Assembly (NCBI RefSeq): GCF_963576675.1
Contig: NC_088918.1
Span: forward strand, 62,141,001 to 62,205,000
Reading direction: 5' to 3'
Length of the DNA: 64,000 nt
From: Euphorbia lathyris
Lineage: Eukaryota; Streptophyta; Magnoliopsida; Malpighiales; Euphorbiaceae
Shown here: piece after piece, positions 19,500 to 31,385 of the stretch
Layout of the letters: every line of letters starts with the position of its first letter
Position numbering within the stretch: the stretch's first letter is position 1
The notes under the pieces: generated by a model
Databases searched by the model: none
The model's input: the letters and a program-made list of their open reading frames with translations, nothing else
What the model was told of the DNA's origin: nothing
Made by a program: the position numbers and the translations under genes

Positions 19500-20265
19500 A
19501 TGTAATCAATATTGTAATGTATTGGAATATAATCATGATTTTATTACAATATTTAGTTGCAAACTTTTAGAAAATGGATGAAATATAATTATTCTTACAA
19601 TATTTATATATATATGGAAACATCATTCATATATGATGGTTAAAAATTTGTTAGTTTTTGTTCGCTTTTCCCGTTTTTCCGTTTTTCCGTTTCTCCGTTT
19701 TTACATTTTTTTGTATTTTTCACGTTTTTAGTTTTTCACATCTTTTCTATTTTATGTTTCCGCATTTTCACGTTTTCCCTATCTTTTACGTTTTTCTCAT
19801 TTTTTTTGTTTTTCGTGTTTCTTGTTTTCCACATTTTTTCATTTTTTCTGTTTTTCATATTTTTCTGTTTTTCTCATTTTTTTTGTTTTTCGTGTTTCTT
19901 GTTTTCCACATTTTTTCATTTTTTCTATTTTTCATATTTTTCTGTTTTTCCGTTTTCACATTTTCCTAGTTCTTTACATTTTTCATGGTTTTCTCATTTT
20001 ATATTTTACCGTTTAATATGAATTGTGGATAATAAATATAACTGATAAAATTATATTCGGCTTAGGCATAACAAGAATTCATGTCTGTTTTTTTTTTTTT
20101 ATGTAATCTCTATTACATAAATTTATAAAGAAAAATTGAGTCATGTAATTGTGATTCCATTATGACAAAAATAATAGATCAATCCAAACATAGTAATGAA
20201 TATTTATTGTAATGTGCATTCTATTACAATGTTCATTACACCGTACCAAACAGGACAGTACGCCC
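19500..20265. repeat. MITE-like element with T-rich minisatellite core
   Basis: Flanks rich in TTGTAATGTATTGGAATAT and, at the right, TTCATTACACCGTACCAAAC enclose 19650-20010, an array of TTTTTC/TTTTCCG-type units. The long hydrophobic Phe-rich open frames here are by-products of this composition, not genes. The counterpart at 15160-15320 is the inverse. Confidence 0.5.
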
Positions 20266-21728
20266 GCCGAATCATATATACAATTAAAGTTTATAATTGG
20301 AAACTAAAGGGTCTTTTACATGAAATTCATATATATAATAATATTTATTATTTAGCCAATATTGATAATTTAATTAATATAATATCAAAAGTATAAGTTT
20401 TTATTTGATAAATGTCAAACCTTGTAACTGCTTTAGTGGATGAAGTTATAGTGGGAATTCGTCTAACTGCCCATTTGACTTAATTGATAATTTTAATTGA
20501 CAAAGTTATAAATAATCTTAAAAAGTTGAATTTCCATGTAATTTTGCCGAAACTAAATCATAATAGAAATCCACTAATAGTATACCAATTCATGGATCTT
20601 CTGGCTCACTCACCTATCAAGGCCCAGGAACTAAAGTGCCTAGCTTGATCATGTCAGTTCAGGCTGAATAAGCTGAACTTGTTTGGGTTAGAATTGGGTT
20701 TATACATTGAAGCCCGATTAGACTTAACCCAGCCCACCTTATATATAATTCATCTTAGGGCATAATTTCAAGAGAAATTTACACACAAATTCAATCACAA
20801 TAATAAAACAAAGAAAACCTAAACTATCTGTAAATATATGTTGCCTCTTACCAAGCCAAACCGAACCACTTTAATTCGGTTTTTCGGTTCCATATGTTTT
20901 GGAGAAAAATTTAAAAATTGAACTGCACCGAACTATATATATTATGCATTTATAGGTATATATTTACATACATATTTGGTTTTAAAAGTTTATTTTTTTT
21001 TTTTTTTTTGGGGAGAAAGATCTAAAATAGATATACTGTGAAACCATGTTAAGTTCTCTTAATTGAGGAAATATCTTCATATTTATTTGTTGATTTTATT
21101 TTTAACTATTTCATATTAAAATCAAACCGAATATTTCAGTTTGATTATATTTTGGTTTTAATATTATTCGGCTCGGTTTCAGTGTGAATTATTTTGATTT
21201 TTTTTCGATTCGTTTGAACCAATACATACCCCTACGCCTCCACCCTCACTTCTTTTTGGCATTCATCCATTTTAATTTGAAGTGACAATTGGTTATACAA
21301 GGTTAGTTAAACTTTGTTCAAGGTTAGTTAAACTTTGTTCAATTTAGTAGCTACTTGAAACAGTAAGTTTTTTTTAGCAAATAATGAAATTAATACAAGG
21401 TTAGTTAAATTTTGTTCAATTTAGGGCTTTTCAGCAATGATATTTCTTTGAAATTAGTTATTTTTTTATAAGATTGAAGATAATTAGGTATTTTGTAAGA
21501 CAATTATTTCTGTCAATCACATATACTACTGCAGGGTTTGGAAGTTTGAGAAATTTCAATCATAAGCTAAGCAAATTATTTTGGAAGGTCTTCTGGATAT
21601 TCTTACCACTACCTCTTTTCATTCATTGCTGGTAGAATTGAAACTATTCGTTTAGTTTGTTTAAATGTCTATTTATAAGAGCTTTCATGAATTATACATA
21701 CACAAGTTTTCCTCTATTTTTAACATAG
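20266..21728. other. gene-free stretch
   Basis: AT-rich with scattered poly-T (20988-21010) and a 23-bp tandem duplication (AAGGTTAGTTAAACTTTGTTC near 21299 and 21322). No gene seen. Confidence 0.5.
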
Positions 21729-21785
21729 ATATATATCAGCACCGACGAAATGATTCTAGGCATTTAAATAAAGAATTATCAGCTC
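21729..21785 (+). repeat. 5' LTR scrap of a copia element
   Basis: TGATTCTAGGCATTTAAATAAAGAATT closely matches 24338-24366 in the LTR that follows the copia polymerase relic, so this is the front piece of its 5' LTR. Confidence 0.55.
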
Positions 21786-21794
21786 GCTAAAGGA

Positions 21795-22460
21795 GTTCCG
21801 TCCAATCTCATTATGCAATATGTTGTACAATTTAATTGCAAAAGTCTTAGTTAATCGGTTGAAAGGCATTTTACCCAACATTATTAGTGATACCTAATCA
21901 GCATTTGTGCCTATCGGGTCAATCATTGATAGGGTGCAAGTAGCTTTTGAAACTATCCATTTTATGAAAATACAGAATAGAAGGGAGGCTGGGAGTGTGG
22001 CTTTGAAGATTGATCTCAGTAAGGCATACAATAGGCTTGATTAGTTCCTGGAGGTTATGATGGCTCAAATGGGATTTAGTGCGAAGTGGGTTGGATGGAT
22101 AATGCTTTGTATAACCAGTGTTAAGTATAGAGTTTCCTTAAATGGTGAGTTAACCGATACGCTTACACATGACTGAGAGCTGCGGCAAGGCGACCCGCTA
22201 TCACTCTATCTATTTATCGTTTGTGCATAGGTGTTATCTTGTTTAATTAAGCGGGCCGAGGATCTGAATTTAATCTATGGATCTCGGGTTTGTAGACGGG
22301 CACCATCTATAACTCATTTTTTTTATGTAGATGATAACTTCTTATTCTTTGGTGCATCTAATGGAGAAACGAGGGAAGTGGTTAAAATCCTGACTGAGTA
22401 ATAACAAGCCTCAGGGCAAGTGGTCAATTTGAATAAGTCGGGAATATTCTTTAGTGCAAA
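21795..22460 (+). pseudogene. LINE reverse transcriptase fragment
   Basis: Degraded non-LTR reverse transcriptase. Recognisable in order: [35 protein letters not shown] (a catalytic Asp region), ELRQGDPLS, FFYVDDNFLFFG (the FADD-box equivalent with both Asp) and NLNKSGIFFS. It has at least three in-frame stops and frame changes. It sits between a copia LTR scrap and the copia polymerase, so it either inserted there or was joined by deletion. Confidence 0.8.
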
Positions 22461-22469
22461 TGTCATAGT

Positions 22470-24310
22470 GGTATCCTCATGAAGTTGTACTACCCGATTC
22501 AAAAGAAATCGAGGAAACATTACAAGAAAAACTTGAAAGGGATGAGGCAACTAAAGAAATCACTCAAGAGGTGGAACTGGTAGAAGAAAACCTTGAGAAC
22601 AAGTCATCTAAAAAGACTCAATCTCCATAGTGCACAAGAGTACATCATCAAACACCTAAAGATGAACGGCCAAGCCATCTTGAGGAGACTAATGATGATG
22701 ATAAGGTAATAGAGGAGAACCAATCACAAGTGTGAAGGCCCATAAGAAAAATAAGTCCAAATCCTAAGTACATGAAAGCGGCAAATATCAAAGAAGTAGT
22801 AAAGGACTTTGCGACGTACGAAGAAGCATCCTTAAGTAAGAAGTGGAGAAGGGCTATATGCAGGAAGAAATGGATGCCTTGGAGCAGAACGAGATATGAG
22901 ATTTAGTTCCCAAATCCAAAGATGTGAAGCCTATTTCATACTAAAAGGATCAGCTGAAAGATACAAAGCTCGATTTTTAGCTCGAGGATTCTCACAAAAG
23001 TATGGTCTAGACTATGACAATACATTTAGTCCAGTTGTAAGATCACCACAGTACGTGTTCTACTAACAATTACAGCTAGTAAAATTGAAAGTTATGCCAG
23101 CTGGATGTGAAGAATGTTTTCTTACATGGCAAATTGGATCGAGAGATTTACATGGATCAACCTCAATGGTTCGAGAGCAGATTCAACCAAACTATGTATG
23201 GAAACTGGAAAAAGGCATTGTATGGACTGAAGCAAGGACTAAGAGAATGGTACGTGAAGACATTGGAGATCTTGATTCAAAGTGGTTATAAGATGGAACC
23301 AACTGCTTCAAGTTTGTTCGTGAAGATCCAATGTGAGAATTTGGCTATAATATTAGTTTATATTGATGATATTATCATCACTGGTGATGATATTACTGAA
23401 ATCAATCAAGTCAGAGCCAACTTATTAGTACGTTTCTAAATGAAATCTTTGGGATAGTTAAATCATTTTCTTGGTCATAAAGTTGAACACACGAAGGAAA
23501 AACTCTTTTTATGTGAGCACAATTATGTTGAGGATCTATTGGAAAAGTTTGGGATACTTGGATGGAAGCCTATTACAACTCCAGTATAGGTACACATAAA
23601 GTTATGTTTTGCTGAAGGAAATGACTTGGAAGATGCTACCCATGTATAGACAACTAGTTGGCAACATGATATATCTCACTTTAATGAGGCCAGATATATC
23701 ATATGCAATAAGTATGGTAAATCGGTTGGTGTAAAATCTGAAAAAGCCTCGTTTAGAATCTATTCGAAGAATTTTACGATATGTCCGAGGTACCATGGAT
23801 CATGGTATCCTATATAAGAAAGAAGGAAATTGTGGGGATATATGGATATTGTGATGCTGATTATGCTATAGATCACGACACAAGGTGTTCGATTACAGAT
23901 TATATGTTCAGTCTTGGATCAGGACCTATTTCTTGGTGCAGCAAAAGACAACATATGGTGTTCTTATTGAGTACCAGGGCAGAGTACAAAGCAACAACAA
24001 TAGAAGCTCAAGAATGTACCTGACCAATACAGCTCATGAAGGATCTTCATCAGCCAGCCGATTACTCAATACATTTATTTTGTGATAATCAGTCAGTGAT
24101 ACACTTGACTGAAAATATAATATTCCATGCCAGAACCAAACATGTTAAACGAAAAGGTCTTACATGGAGACATTAAGATATAGTATGTCAAGACTGAAGA
24201 TCAAGTTGTTGACGTATTTATGAAAGGACTTAATGGTATAAAGTTGAAAGACTTGAGAAAACAACTTAAGATCACAGGTAATTATGAAATATTAAGTTGA
24301 TACTGATGGG
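22470..24310 (+). pseudogene. Ty1/copia RT-RNase H relic
   Basis: Degraded copia polymerase. 22500-22900 is the variable integrase-RT hinge. 23107-23439 is the reverse transcriptase with ALYGLKQG and LVYIDDIIITGDD (catalytic Asp pair). 23640-23800 gives the RQLVGNMIYLTL region; 23781-24023 the RNase H with YGYCDADYA and GSGPISWCSKRQ; 24060-24250 the LFCDNQSV-like and TEDQVVDVFMKGL ends in shifting frames. Many stops and frameshifts make it inactive. GATGGGGAG at 24306 is its polypurine tract, leading into an LTR. Confidence 0.85.
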
Positions 24311-24312
24311 GA

Positions 24313-24600
24313 GTATAAAAATATCACCACTGATAAGATGATTCTATGCATTTGAATAAAGAATTAGCTAGAGATTTCTCCATAACAAAAATAAAAAAAT
24401 TGTGATTAATATTTCTCAATGGAACCGACATGAACAAATGGTCCTTATTTGTTTGAAACTAAGTATAAATAGCAAGTATATCTAATTTCTAAGGCAAGAA
24501 ATAAAGTGAGCAAAACTCATAAATTAAGTGTACAGTAATTTTTCATGTGTGTGTGAATGGTGAGTGATATAATATGTATTTTATAAACAAATTGATTTCA
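24313..24600 (+). repeat. 3' LTR of the copia relic
   Basis: Begins after GGGGAG with TATAAAAATATCACCACTG and shares its first ~50 bp with 21729-21785. A TATAAATAG at about 24469 fits an LTR promoter. The right border is not clear. Confidence 0.5.
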
Positions 24601-25249
24601 ATTTAATAAAACAATGTTTGCTCAATTTAGTCCTTCATTTTCAAGAGATAAATGATAAGTTTTTCATTTATTTTTTTTATATGTAATTTAGAAATTCTAA
24701 CATTTGCTCGATTCAATAAACTTCCGTAGAGAAATGCTTGACTTATACCATTATATGTTTGTATATTTATGTAATTTTATGTTAGCTTATTTGTTTTTCT
24801 ATTATTTGCTTTGGAGACTTTGTACTTTGTAGGCTTATAAAGGGAGATAACTTTAGCAACTACCATATTCAGAAGCAGAAACTTTTTATTTTCCCTTAAA
24901 ATAACTTTTTATTAATTAAGTTTTGTGTGCAAATGATATTGATAAATGATATTGATAAGTTAAGGTTGTCTCAACCTTTTATGAGTTGCGTACTCCTACA
25001 ATTCGTGTTTCTAATTTATTTAAAAGTTGACTGCTTGCCTGGATATAGATTTCTCAGTTATGAAATTCCCTTTTTCTGTTTGTTTTTAATCACATTTCAA
25101 AATATTTTCCACTTTTTCTATTTTTAGTAAATTGTACCAATGTGACTTGTAAATTGAAGGATAACTTGTTAGTGTCAGAGATTAATATAAGATTTATGAT
25201 TGGGCATTAACTATCAGCTCGAGCTTTTAGTTCAATCGGTTCTATGATA

Positions 25250-25261
25250 TGGTATCAGAGC
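25250..25261 (+). other. TRIM primer-binding site (tRNA-iMet)
   Basis: TGGTATCAGAGC, complementary to the 3' end of plant initiator tRNA-Met, directly abutting LTR1. Confidence 0.85.
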
Positions 25262-25282
25262 TTCTAGAACCAAACAGTCGAG

Positions 25283-25293
25283 GGTTCGAGTCC
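25283..25293 (+). promoter_or_regulatory. B-box-like Pol III sequence in the TRIM
   Basis: GGTTCGAGTCC fits the tRNA B-box consensus, 55 bp after an A-box-like TAGTTCAATCGG (25228-25239). Both boxes are kept in the second copy at 17516-17796 although its primer-binding site has decayed. Transcription by Pol III is inferred only. Confidence 0.45.
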
Positions 25294-25779
25294 TGACAAC
25301 CTCGTTAATTTGTGGAATTAAAAACTCATAGTAAGTTGGGCATGTGTTGTACACGCTGCAAGCCTAATGGGTATTTGCGTGTGGGGGTGTGTCAGAGATT
25401 AATATAAGATCTATGATTGGGCCTTAACTATCAGCTCGAGCTTTTAGTTCAATTGGTTCCATGACAGTTAGCATTGATTGGTTTATAGATATCATTATTG
25501 GTTATTATTTTCTTTTACTACCTTAAACTGGATGCACCATATTACTATGTAGGCTTGTTTATTGTACCGATTAACATTTACAGTTGGGGCTTTTACCTTT
25601 AAGAATTAGTAATTAACATCTGTTGAACTGAATTTTGCACTGTTTTTTCTCGTGCTGTTAGTGTAATTTGTGGATAAAAAATGCACTAAATTTAGCTTTA
25701 TTCTTTCTCGTGTTGTTAGAGTTGCAAAAGGCTTTGGTTTTGATTATTTTTGCACACATTAAAGGAGGATCCACTTAAC

Positions 25780-27180
25780 CTCTAAGAAAACTTGACCTCT
25801 TTAGATGTTGATCTGTGGTAAGAAGCCATTAATGACAAAATAAAATCACTTGAATCAAATACAACTTATCATTCAGTTGACTTATAATCAGGTTACAAAG
25901 CAATAATCTGCAAGTGAATTCTTAAAAATAAGTTGAAACTTGAGTAGATAAGTACAAGACATGACTTGTACCTAAAAGCTTTAGACAAAGAGAAAATATA
26001 GATTTTGCGTGCTTTAATTACTCTTGCTTCCTTTGCATAATGTTGTTATACATCAAATGGATGTTAAAAATGTATTATTGAATGGTGAATTAGAAGAAGA
26101 GATTTACATGGAACAACCTGAAGAATTTGTTGTTCCTAATCAATCTCATAAACTATATGGCTTGAAACAAGCACCAAAACAATGACATGAAAACTTTGAT
26201 AACCTTGTTATATCACATGGCTTGGTGATTTTTTGTTCTAATATTCATGTCGTGAATATTGTGAAATTCGTGTTGTGTGAGAAGTTTGACATGAAAGATC
26301 TTGAAAAAGCCAATGTTATACTTAACATCCAGATAACTAGGTCAAATAAAGGGCTTTCTTTATATAAATATCCTTAAAGAAATATAATTAATTTAGCTTT
26401 AAACCTATATCTACACCTTATTATGATCCAAATGTGAAGCTTTCTAAAAACATTGGAGATAGTGTGAGACAATTAGAGTTTGCTAGCATAATTGGCAGCT
26501 TTCGGTATGCCACTAGTCTCAACATAGCTTATGTCATAGGATTATTGTGTAGGTGTACTACTAGGCCTAATGTTGAGCATTGGAATGATATTGTCATGGT
26601 CATAAGGTATCTTATAAGAACCATGAACCTTGCATTACATTACCAAAGATTTCTAGCTATCCTTGAAGGATATAATGATGTTGATTAGAACACTTTGTTA
26701 GATCATTCCAAGGAAACTAGTGGCTATATTTTAGTATAGCTGGTGGAGTTGTTTCATGGAAATCTAAGAAATAGACTGCAACTAATGAAGAAGCAGGTTT
26801 GTTGAGAGGTCTGTTAGCTGATATTACCTTATGTGAAAGACTTCCAATTGTATTGATCCATTGTGATAGTACATGGTTATTGTTAAAGTTCAGAACCGAT
26901 ATCATAACAGTAAGAAATGACAGATATGCCGTAAGCACAATACTATTAGAGAGTTCCTCTTTACAGAAGCTGTTAAAATGGATCATGTACGCACTGAAGA
27001 TAATTTCGATGAACCTTTAATGAAAGGATTATGTAGAGAGAAAGTCCATAATACTTCGAAAATTATAGGACTTCTACCCCTACATCGATGTGTTACACAT
27101 GATGGTAACTCAACCTATAGACTGAAAATCCTAAGAAATATGTTTAGTATAGATCATGGATATTGAAAACATCAATTCAT
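25780..27180 (+). pseudogene. second Ty1/copia RT-RNase H relic
   Basis: Strongly decayed copia polymerase. Traces: VHQMDVKNVLLNGELEEEIYMEQPE near 26050-26120 with KLYGLKQAPKQ (26150), then 26434-26688 with FASIIGSFRYAT, and at 26978-27100 the terminal DHVRTEDNFDEPLMKGL. The YVDD segment is missing between 26190 and 26270. It is unrelated in detail to the relic at 22470, so it represents a separate insertion. Confidence 0.75.
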
Positions 27181-28397
27181 GAAACGATATCAAGTTAAGG
27201 TAATATAAACTCTTAATGAGATCTATACTCCATTTGGAGTGAAGTATCTAACTACATGAGTACTTCTAATAGACTCACCTATGTTAATGTGGGACTGGGG
27301 TAACTTTTTATGGATTTTTTTGGGAAAAAATTCTTCAGCGTTTACTATACCAGGATAGACATTCATGGCTATAAAAGCATGGATTTTTTTTAACTACACT
27401 CTGAAAAGTTTTGGCGTGGTATAGTGTTGGAGATAGAGTTCGAGACTACGTGTCACTCTAGTAAAATCTATATTATAATCATTATACAAATGTTCAAGTC
27501 GAAATATACATTTCTTTATGCTCGACTTTACGTTTTGAACTTATTGCTCAATGAAACGTTTTAAAAATTCAAGTAAGGGTTTCTCGGGTTTAGTCCTTTT
27601 ATGAATTTATAAAACTATTAGGTTGGGCTTGGTCCAAATTTAAGATGTGGAAAAATTTGACTGATTGCCTATAGCCTATTTATATACCCGTAAAAGTCCC
27701 ATATACGAAACTTATCAATTGTAAGAAGGGTTTATAAGATGATACCTTATACTCTTGGGTGTACCCCAAAGGATGCTCACTTTTGTGGAAAGGAGAGAGC
27801 ATGTATAATGTTTGTTTCACATTTAACTACCACATAAGTGCATCTGTCGCTGTCTGCCTGCTCGATTAAACCGGGCCGGGGTGGATTAGTGTGGACACTT
27901 ATATTTTTGGAGAAAATTGCATTTAATTAAATATTTTTTTAATTTTTAATCAGTAAATAATTATCTCTGAATTAGTAACACGTTTTTATTTGAATAGATT
28001 TCAACAGACCTAATTTTGCTCCAATTTTTTTTTCCAATAATTAACTTCTATACACGTTCTTTTCTTCTCCATCCATATTTGAAATAGAAAATATGCATCT
28101 TTTTTTAATTTCTAAAAACAATTGAGCAATTATTCTTTGGGACAATTACAAAACTAGCACCTTTTAAAGGGCTAGTTTTCTTTTCTAACTCCTTTTGAGA
28201 AACTCACCAAAACTAACACATTTCATTAACTAAATTCCAACATTGCCCTCATATCTAACACTCCGCTCCCACTCTTCAACATTCGAACTTCCATCACTCT
28301 AACCTAACACCCCTCTATTCCTCTCTCTAACTTTCCGGCGATTCATTGCCCGATTCTGTACATTTCATCCGGCGAATCTCTGTTACTTCGAGTGGAC
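27181..28397. other. gene-free stretch; candidate MULE left end near 28140
   Basis: 27181-27900 resembles copia 3' flank without open frames. From 28140 (GGGACAATTACAAAACTAGC) a C/T-rich segment leads to the start of the Ulp1-like gene at 28398 and could be the terminus and promoter of the Mutator-like element. No matching inverted end was found to the right. Confidence 0.4.
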
Positions 28398-28619
28398 ATG
28401 GCGAGAACACCAAGCTCAGACAACAAATCGAATTCAGAAGGAAGGACGAAAAAGAGGGTAAATAACTTGACTTTACATTTGCGTTTCTCTCTTGTATTGC
28501 ATGTACATTTGTTGTGTTTGAGAAGGAATATTTCGTTTCATTTCGTTTCGTTTACTTCTTCTGGTGTTAGGGTTTTTTCTGAGTTCGTCTGGTGTTAGGA
28601 AGTCATTTGGTTTGGATGA

Positions 28620-28880
28620 AATTCGTCGATGTGTATGTTCATCGGCAACCTAATTGTAGATAGTACATAGTCATAGACAGCCTAATGGCTGATAGAACAT
28701 CCAGATCAACGATATATTGCCGATAGAACATTCATATCGTCGATCTAATTGCCGATAGAACATTCATATCGTCGATCTAATTGCCGATAGAACATTCATA
28801 TCGACGTTATATTACTGATAGAACATTCCTATCGATGTTATATTGCCGATAGAACATTCATATCGATGAACTATTACTGA
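28620..28880 (+). repeat. array 1: 32-bp tandem repeats in intron 1
   Basis: About seven copies of a 32-bp unit of the form ATTGCCGATAGAACATTCAT followed by ATCGTCGATCTA, decaying toward both ends, within intron 1 (28458-28978) of the Ulp1-like gene. The core CATATCG(T/A)CG is shared with the arrays at 32516 and 46138. Confidence 0.8.
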
Positions 28881-30649
28881 TAACTCTCTTATTTTAGCAT
28901 ACGCTAGCTCATTCTAGCTCAACGTTATAATTAGCTTAATTGTATGTTCCCTGATGATATGTCTACAACATTTTTCAGCATGATCGTGTAGACAAGAGGA
29001 AGAGAGATGAGCATGGCTCTCCTTCGAAGAAGAAAGCCAAGAAGAAATCTGGATATAAATACAAAAAAGCATTTGGAACGGAAAGCGTCATCACAGTTAG
29101 GTGTAACCTAGAAGCAGCAAAACATATAAAGGATTGTTTAACAGTAGACCAAGTAAATCTATTTAGGAAGAGTTGCTTCGGCCAGTATTTGGATATGACC
29201 AATGTAGTATTTGCAGGAGTCCTTTGTCATACCCTTTTAACAAGGGAGATCATACGTGAAGACCTCAAACCCGGGGAGCTTTGCTTCAAAGTTAGAGGTG
29301 TTGAGTTAAGATTTGCGGATTGGGAGTTTGGACTCCTAAGTGGGTTACGGTTTGGAGACATGGAAGCATTTCTGGAAAGGTTCAGTGCGATAAATAAGCC
29401 ATATAGATTTAGGAATAAGTTTTTTCCAGGCATCCCTACACCAACCTTTAAAGAGGTGGAAACAATTATGCTGCAAACTGTTTGGAAGGATGAATCTGAT
29501 CAGGATGCAGTTTCATTTGCCATGTTGTATTTTGCCATTGGCTGTGTGTTGGATAACACTGCCGCAAAAAAAGCTCTTCCTTGGGTGTTGGAACTTGTTG
29601 AATTTCCAAGATTGTTCAACGAGTTCCCGTGGGGTGTTTGTGGCTGGGATGTGACCTACAAGTCTCTTGTTAATGGGATAGATGGTGGAAAAGACCGAAT
29701 TGATCAATTGGTCGCTTATAGGGAGAATTTTAGGACTAACCGTGTCTCATACAACCTATATGGTTTTGCACACGTATTTCAGGTATGATGTGTGTATATT
29801 CTGTATACTAGAAATGTTGGTAATAGGAATAAATAATGAATTGGAACTTTGTTGCAGGCTTGGTTGTTCGAAGTATGGGATGCCACAAGCATGGTATGAG
29901 AAGAAAGGCACTCGCATCCCATAATGGCTACGATGGAAAAAGACCAGTATCGCTAAATTGCCCAAAGTTCTAGCCATTTTTAAAGTAAGTTGACCAATCA
30001 TTGTGCCTATATGTGTCACTATTGTGCTATACATCTGACTGACTTGTTTATTTGTACATTTGTATTTTTAGTCGGGTATAAAACCAAATGCCACGCAACT
30101 TACAGCTCAAGACATGGAGAAAGAAAGCTCATGGTATAAACATCTAGTAAACCATGTGGATGGTCTGTCGTGTAATTATGACCAAGTGTTTACCGATTTG
30201 GAAAAGGGGCAAGAGGAGGAAAAGGGGCAAGAGGTTGCGAAGGGGAAAGAGGTGGAAGAAGAGGGGAAAGAGAAGCAAGAGGATGAAGGCATGGAAAAGG
30301 AGGAACATGAGGGATTGGGTACATATGAAGGGGGAGATGTTGATGTAGAGGATGACAGTGAATCTGAGACTGATAATGATGAAAATGCCTTCATTGTCTC
30401 ACCTAGAGTACCTGTCCAGAAGAAGAAACAATCTGGTCTGGAACGACTACTGAGGAGGATGTTTGATGAGCATGAGAAGAAAATGAATGACAAGTTTGCT
30501 GAGCAAGAGAAGATGATAACTGAACAGTTTGGTCAGCAAGAGAGGAAAATGAATGCCTTTGTAAATAGATTGTCTGTTGTAGAACGTGATGTGTAGGAAC
30601 TGAAGTCACAACGGGATGTTGATATGTATGAGATGGAGACTGGAGGACA

Positions 30650-30975
30650 AGAGATGGAGGATAATGAGAAGACGGAGCAGGAGGCGAAGGAGAAGAAAGA
30701 GCAGGAGGAGAGGGGCAAGAATGAACATGAGGAGAGGGAAAAGAGAGAGCATGAGGAGAGGGAGAAGAAAGAGTAGGAGGAGAGGGAAAAGAAAGAGCAT
30801 GAGGAGAGGGAGAAGAAACAACAGGAGGAGATGGAGAAGAAACAGCAGGAGGAGAGGGAGAAGAAAGAGCAGGAGGAGAGGGAGAAGAAACAGCAGGAGG
30901 AGAGGGAGAAGAAAGAGCATGAGGAGAGGGAGAAGAAAGAGTAGGAGGAGAGGGAGAATAAACAGCAAGAGAGGG
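30650..30975 (+). repeat. 24-bp coding minisatellite (octapeptide coiled coil)
   Basis: More than ten imperfect copies of GAGGAGAGGGAGAAGAAAGAG plus CAG or CAT. In frame these encode EEREKKEQ-type octapeptides, predicted to form a long charged helix. It lies in exon 4. Two of the CAG codons have become TAG. Confidence 0.85.
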
Positions 30976-31228
30976 AAATTGTTATAATGATTGATGTAAG
31001 TTTGTTTTTAATGTTTAATCTGGTGCTTTTAACATAGAATAATGATATAATCTGTGTTTCTAATTGGTGTTTTAACAGGATGAGAGCCATGACGGCCATG
31101 ATGTTGAGATAGATCATGGACAGCTTACTCTTCTGGTTAACCAAGTTGTCCAATCATCTTTACCTAGACGTGAAGACAAAGGAGACATAGAAGATTTGAC
31201 TATCGAGGTTAAACATGAGGAGGAAGGG

Positions 31229-31385
31229 ATGGGCAAAAGAGGAGGTAGAGGAGGAGGAAGAGGAGGAGGAAGAGGAGGAGGAAGATGGAGAGGAGGGGGG
31301 GTAAAGGATGCAGGAGGAAGGGATGGAAGGGGAGGAAGAGGGGCAAGAGGAGGAAGAAGAGGGAGAGGAAGGGATGGAAACATCA
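31229..31385 (+). repeat. GGA-rich coding repeat (RGG box)
   Basis: Purine-rich run encoding GGRGGGRGGGRGGGRW and then GRGGRGARGGRRGRG within exon 5. RGG boxes usually bind RNA or G-rich nucleic acid. Confidence 0.8.

Larger units (their letters stand above)
25173..25466 (+). mobile_element. complete 294-bp TRIM with 77-bp LTRs
   Basis: LTR1 25173-25249 and LTR2 25390-25466 are both 77 bp and start TGTCAGAGATTAATATAAGA; LTR2 ends CATGACA. GTTAG flanks the element on both sides (25168-25172 and 25467-25471). TGGTATCAGAGC, the initiator-tRNA-Met primer-binding site, follows LTR1 directly at 25250-25261. GTGTGGGGGTG just before LTR2 is the polypurine tract. Only 140 bp of internal DNA and no coding capacity, so it would be moved by another element's enzymes. 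TAGTTCAATCGG (25228) and GGTTCGAGTCC (25283) also fit tRNA A and B boxes. Confidence 0.92.

Noticed and set aside
19658..20021. Three overlapping Phe-rich open frames
   Set aside because: Low-complexity T-rich repeat read in several frames at once.
25173..25320. tRNA gene or plain tRNA-derived SINE
   Set aside because: A and B boxes fit, but no cloverleaf can be drawn and there are equal LTRs, a primer-binding site and a 5-bp duplication; TRIM is the better call.
28140..28215. Left terminal inverted repeat of the MULE
   Set aside because: GGGACAATTACAAAACTAGC looks like a terminus, but its inverse was not found between 46.9 and 48.6 kb, so no border is claimed.
28620..28880. CRISPR-like array of 32-bp repeats
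   Set aside because: The units are directly adjacent without unique spacers and lie in a plant intron.
30606..31153. Leu/Ser-rich minus-strand frames opposite the coiled-coil repeat
   Set aside because: Shadows of the 24-bp coding minisatellite; the plus strand has the splice-consistent gene.
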